Below, piece by piece: positions 60,726 to 64,000 of a stretch of 64,000 bases of DNA. Location: contig CAUYUJ010000841.1 of the NCBI GenBank assembly GCA_963575745.1, positions 44,743 to 108,742 on the forward strand. Reading direction: 5' to 3'. Under the pieces are notes generated by a model that saw only the letters and a program-made list of their open reading frames with translations, did not search any database and was not told where the DNA came from. The first letter of the stretch is position 1. The number at the start of each line of letters is the position of its first letter. A program made the position numbers and the translations under genes. The DNA is from Prorocentrum cordatum. Taxonomy: Eukaryota > Sar > Dinophyceae > Prorocentrales > Prorocentraceae.

Positions 60726-61101
60726 GGGGGGGCTTGAGACTCTGGTGACACATGCGTTGGCACGTCTGGGTGGCTATCGGGTGGCTGGAACCGTTGGGGT
60801 AATCCGTGGAGGATGGGCTGTGGAAGTCGCTTCTGAGGGCCCTGCCACTCCATCTCGCGGTCCAAATCCACCTCTTCCTGCGTGCCCAGTAACAAGTCTC
60901 ATGATGCGATGATGATACTGATGTGTTGGCTCGCCCCAGTGCGCTCTCCTCCTCCGCCCGCCACCTCCTGCCCGCGCTGCCCTGTGCCTCGTCCATGCAG
61001 TGGCGCGGTGCCTATGAGAAGAGGGGCCTAGTTTGCGTGCCCCCTCCTTCGTCTCATACCCGTGCGGTACTCGCAGCTGCATATGGTTGGGTCCTTCGCC
61101 A
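60726..61101. other. Unique spacer, no gene recognised
   Basis: About 375 bases of unremarkable sequence between the 90-bp array and satellite array 3. I see no repeat or coding motif. Confidence 0.5.
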
Positions 61102-61720
61102 GGGTAATTTTTCCTGATCGGGTTTAGTTTTCCCTGCGGTCGGGTGTCATTGTTCCCTGGTCGGACCTACTTGTCCTCTGGCCGGGTCTAGTTTTCCCCT
61201 GGTCGGGTCTAGTGTTTCCTTTGGGCGGGTCTTTTGTTTTTGGTCTGGTGTAGTTTTGCCTTGGTCGGGTCTAGTTTTCCCCTGGTCGGGTCTAGGTTTC
61301 CCCTGTGGTCGGGTCGAGTTGTTCCCTGGTCGGGTTCATGTTTCCCCTGGTCGGGTCTAAGTTTCCCCTGGTCGGGTTTAGTGTTTCCTTTGGTCGGGTT
61401 CAGTTTTCCTTTGGTCGGGTGCAGCTTTTCCGTGGTCGGGTCTAGTTTTCCCCTTGTCTGGTCTAATGTCCCCTGTGGTCGGGTCTAGTTTTTCCCCTGG
61501 TCGGGTCTAGTTTTCCTCTGGTCGGGTCTAGTTTTCCCCTGGTCTGGTCTAGTTTTTCCTTTGGTCTGGTTGAATTGCTCTATGGTCGGGTCTAGTTTTT
61601 CCCTGGTCGGGTCTAGTTTTCCCCTGGTCGGGTCTAGTTGTTCTGTTGGTCGGGTTTAGTTTTTTTTTCCCTGGTCGGGTCTAGTTTTTCCTTTGGTCGG
61701 GTCTAGTTTTTCCTTTGGTC
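61102..61720 (+). repeat. Satellite array 3, about 21-bp unit
   Basis: Same unit and orientation as arrays 1 and 2. It stops abruptly within a GGTC unit and joins the 470-bp duplicated block at 61721-61723. Confidence 0.95.
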
Positions 61721-61722
61721 GC

Positions 61723-62193
61723 GATGTCGGTGGTCATGGTGTCGCTGATTGCGCTGATGACGTCGGTGGTCATGATGGCGACTACGATGGTGGTGATGAC
61801 GACGACTAGTTATTCCGCTCGCAAGCGTCGCGGCGCCAGCTGCCGCGACGCCGCCTCGGCCTCAGACGGCGCGCCAGAGGCAGCGTCACGGGCGCGCCAG
61901 AGGCAGTGACTCGGCCACGCCAGAGGCAGTGTCTCGGGCAACCATCTCCTAGCGAAGGTCTTTCCAAAGGTTGCTCTTATTCTGCCCGCTTCCTGAGGGC
62001 GGTGAATTGTCGGGGCGCGCCAGAGGCGGTGCATTCTGGCCGCTTCCTGAGGCCGCTTCCTGAGGGCGGTCAGTTGGCGGGCGCCCTTCGGTCGCTTCAG
62101 GCCGCCTCCTGAGGCCACTTCGCGTTGGGGCGCGCTCGCCACGGCGGGGCGCGCCAGAGGCTGTGCCTGCGTCCACTTCGCCCATGGCGGGGA
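61723..62193 (-). repeat. 470-bp dispersed duplication, copy 2
   Basis: Aligns along its length with 22334-22803. It carries five GCGCCAGAGGC words (61870, 61892, 61917, about 62011 and 62149). On the minus strand it ends the same peptide as copy 1. Confidence 0.85.
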
Positions 62194-62340
62194 GCCCCTC
62201 GCCCTCGATCCTGGCGACCTTCCTCGGGGGCGAGGCTGAATCTGGGTTGAAGACCTCTGGCGCCGAGGTCCGAGTCGCAATCGCCTGGGCCTCGGGCGCG
62301 AATTCGACCTTGGCGGCGATGGTCAGCCTTGGGTGCTACT
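61910..62340 (-). CDS. C-terminal exon of the second word-bearing locus
   Basis: Minus-strand coding signal reads KVEFAPEAQAIATRTSAPEV, then FNPDSASPPRKVARIEGEG, MGEVDAGTASGAP and on into the duplicated block. The upstream boundary is a pyrimidine/GGA tract at 62380-62530. No family is recognised. It shares its end with the 22.5-23.1 kb exon but not its beginning. Confidence 0.4.
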
Positions 62341-62379
62341 CTCCATTCTTTTTGCTCGTCCTCGACTCCGTCCCCCCTT

Positions 62380-62700
62380 CCTCCTCCTCCACCCCCCCTC
62401 TCCTCCTCGCCCCCCGCTCCTCTCCCCCCCGCCTGCCCCTCTCCCTCCTCCTCCCCCCCCTCCTCCTCCTCCTCCTCCTCCTCCTCCTCCTCCTCCTCCT
62501 CCTCCTCCTCCTCCTCCTCCCCCTCGCCGCGCCCGCCCTGTCGGCAGTCGGCGCCGTCGGCGCCCCCCTCTTCTACCTTCCCTTCCTTCGACCCCTCCTT
62601 CCTCCTCCGCCCCCCCCTCCTCTCCCACTTCTTCCCCCTTCTACTGCTGCTGCCCCCCTCCTGTCACCGATCTGTCACCGCCCTCCTCTCTCTTTGGAAG
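62380..62700. repeat. CTC microsatellite and pyrimidine tract
   Basis: A nearly pure CTC run at about 62458-62522, flanked by C/T-rich sequence. Probably intronic or intergenic to the minus-strand locus. Confidence 0.85.
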
Positions 62701-62799
62701 AGTGCCCAGGATGGCCTGCTTGGGCTCTGCATGGAGAGGCTGCTGAAAGAACTTGTAGCCTCCCGCCCATCCTCGGCAGCGGAGCGGAGGGCGGGCGAG

Positions 62800-63299
62800 G
62801 CTCGATCAATCTGGCTGCTGCCTGCCCCAGGCGGAAAAGCGACGGCATGCCGGTCGCTTTTCCGCCTCCGCGCTCTCGGCATGACGGGGGGGAGGGGCAA
62901 GGGCGAGGCCGGCTGGCTGGGCAGCGAAAGCCGACTGGACAATGGGCAGCCAGATTGGGCGACCCCCCCCCGGCCCTCGTCTCCACGCTGAGCTATCCTC
63001 GCCCGACGTGAACGGCGACGCGTCCGAGAGGCCCATGGAGTCGTCGTCGCCCTCGGTCTCGTGCAACGGCGGGCCGCCCTTGAACTGAGACAGGGAGGCT
63101 GGCTCCAACCGCGAAGCCTTGTTCGCCGGCTTGTTCGCCGGGGACGCCGGGATCGGACCTTCGCCAGGTGGGCCAGTCGAATCTTCCGCAGGTGGCCTGC
63201 TATCGTCGGCGGCGAGGACTGACTGTCAGAGGACCCGCTGCTATCGTCGGTGGCGGCCCGCTTCTTGCGAATCATCCGAGGGCTCTCGGGCGTCGCCAT
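62800..63299 (-). CDS. N-terminal exon(s) of the second word-bearing locus
   Basis: An ATG at 63299 (MATPESPRMIRKKRAATDDS) begins a Ser-rich, basic N-terminus. A neighbouring frame near 63100-62990 reads ASLSQFKGGPPLHETEGDDD, then SMGLSDASPFTSGEDSSAW. The two suggest one protein with a frame change or small intron near 63150. No domain is recognised. Confidence 0.35.
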
Positions 63300-63678
63300 C
63301 TGGGGCGCGCCAGAGGCAGCTCGCGGAGGGCGCGACGGAAACGGGGGGCGACGCAGACGCGGCCGCGCGACGTTCCTTCCCGCACAGGCCGCCCCACACT
63401 CGGAGCAAGCCTACCCCCTGGAGCCTGCGCGGGCAGGGGGCCTGCGAGGAACGAGGGATGGGAACGTCGCGCCCGCAGCGGATTCGCCCCCCAAGTTCCC
63501 CTTGGCGGCGGCGAAGCGGGGCTCGCTGACCCCGCTGACGCTTGGGCACCGCGGCTGCCCGAACGAGGAAGTGGGCGAAGGGGTTGGCGAGAGCGACAGA
63601 GAGATTGATGGAGAGAGAAGTAGGAAAGTAAGGGGGTGGTGGATCTGGCTCAGGCCGCCTCTGGCCCCGCGGGCCTGG
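63300..63678. other. Spacer upstream of the second word-bearing locus
   Basis: Contains one GCGCGCCAGAGGCAG word at 63305-63319. Otherwise there is GC-rich sequence without a supported gene. Confidence 0.4.
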
Positions 63679-64000
63679 GTTTAGTTTTCCCCGACCAGGG
63701 AAAAACTAAACCCGACCAGGGGAAAACTAGACCCGACCAGGGGGGAAAACTAGACCCGACCAGGAAAAAACTAAACCCGCCCAAGGGAGAACTAGACCCG
63801 ACCAGGGAACAAATAGACCCGACCAGAGAAAAACTAAACCTGACCGCCGGAAACAAAAAAAACTAGACCCGACCAGGGGAACACTACACCCGACCAGGGA
63901 AAAAACTAAACCCGACCAAAGAAAAACTAAACCCGACCAAAGGAACAACTAAATCCGACCAGGCGACAACTAACCCCGAACAGGGGAAAACTAAACCCGG
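63679..64000 (-). repeat. Satellite array 4, inverted orientation
   Basis: Units of the form CCCGACCAGGGAAAAACTA, the reverse complement of arrays 1-3. Runs off the end of the window. Confidence 0.95.

Overview
The window looks like nuclear DNA of a dinoflagellate; the genus cannot be resolved by eye. The evidence is the very GC-rich coding sequence, the large share of tandem and dispersed repeats, long runs of same-strand genes, and eukaryotic families (ubiquitin-specific protease, DNA primase large subunit, Upf1-like helicase, non-LTR retrotransposons, C2H2 and SWIM zinc fingers). No bacterial signals were seen. Most coding regions are broken by in-frame stops or one-base slips, often at homopolymers. 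They are therefore decayed copies, unrecognised introns, or assembly indels; the sequence alone does not separate these.

Layout. 1-4.6 kb: a decamer-repeat region around a minus-strand HET-like/leucine-rich-repeat gene, with a 768-bp tandem duplication. 4.6-17.35 kb: a minus-strand block (locus A) with reverse transcriptase, zinc knuckle and RNase H, then a second chain with CxxC zinc modules, an SF1 Upf1-like helicase and a C-terminal domain I cannot assign. 17.4-18.8 kb: a repeat-rich divergent spacer and a decayed plus-strand tyrosine recombinase. 18.9-21.4 kb: acidic low-complexity coding remnants. 22.1-26.4 kb: a minus-strand kinase-like gene and companion exons sprinkled with the word GCGCCAGAGGCAG. 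26.45-33.17 kb: a 6.7-kb satellite of about 21-bp units. 33.2-33.9 kb: homopolymer-rich tandem units. 34.6-37.0 kb: an intact plus-strand 800-residue ORF (locus B) whose C-terminus matches the last ORF of locus A, followed by a 3' tail that also matches locus A.

38.6-42.2 kb: a 650-bp tandem duplication and a broken ubiquitin protease. 42.4-44.0 and 50.0-52.0 kb: two parts of a P-loop/SWIM-finger gene, separated by a non-LTR retrotransposon (44.8-48.8 kb) and an intact hypothetical ORF (48.86-49.64 kb). 52.6-53.9 kb: a decayed DNA primase large subunit. 54.2-61.7 kb: five more tandem-repeat fields, including two further blocks of the 21-bp satellite. 61.7-63.3 kb: a second locus carrying the GCGCCAGAGGCAG word and a 470-bp copy of the 22.3-22.8 kb sequence. 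63.68-64 kb: the satellite in inverted orientation.

The most interesting material is locus A (RT, RNase H and helicase on one strand, with a recombinase next door) and its link to locus B through an undescribed C-terminal domain and a common 3' tail. Together they suggest two members of one large mobile-element family.
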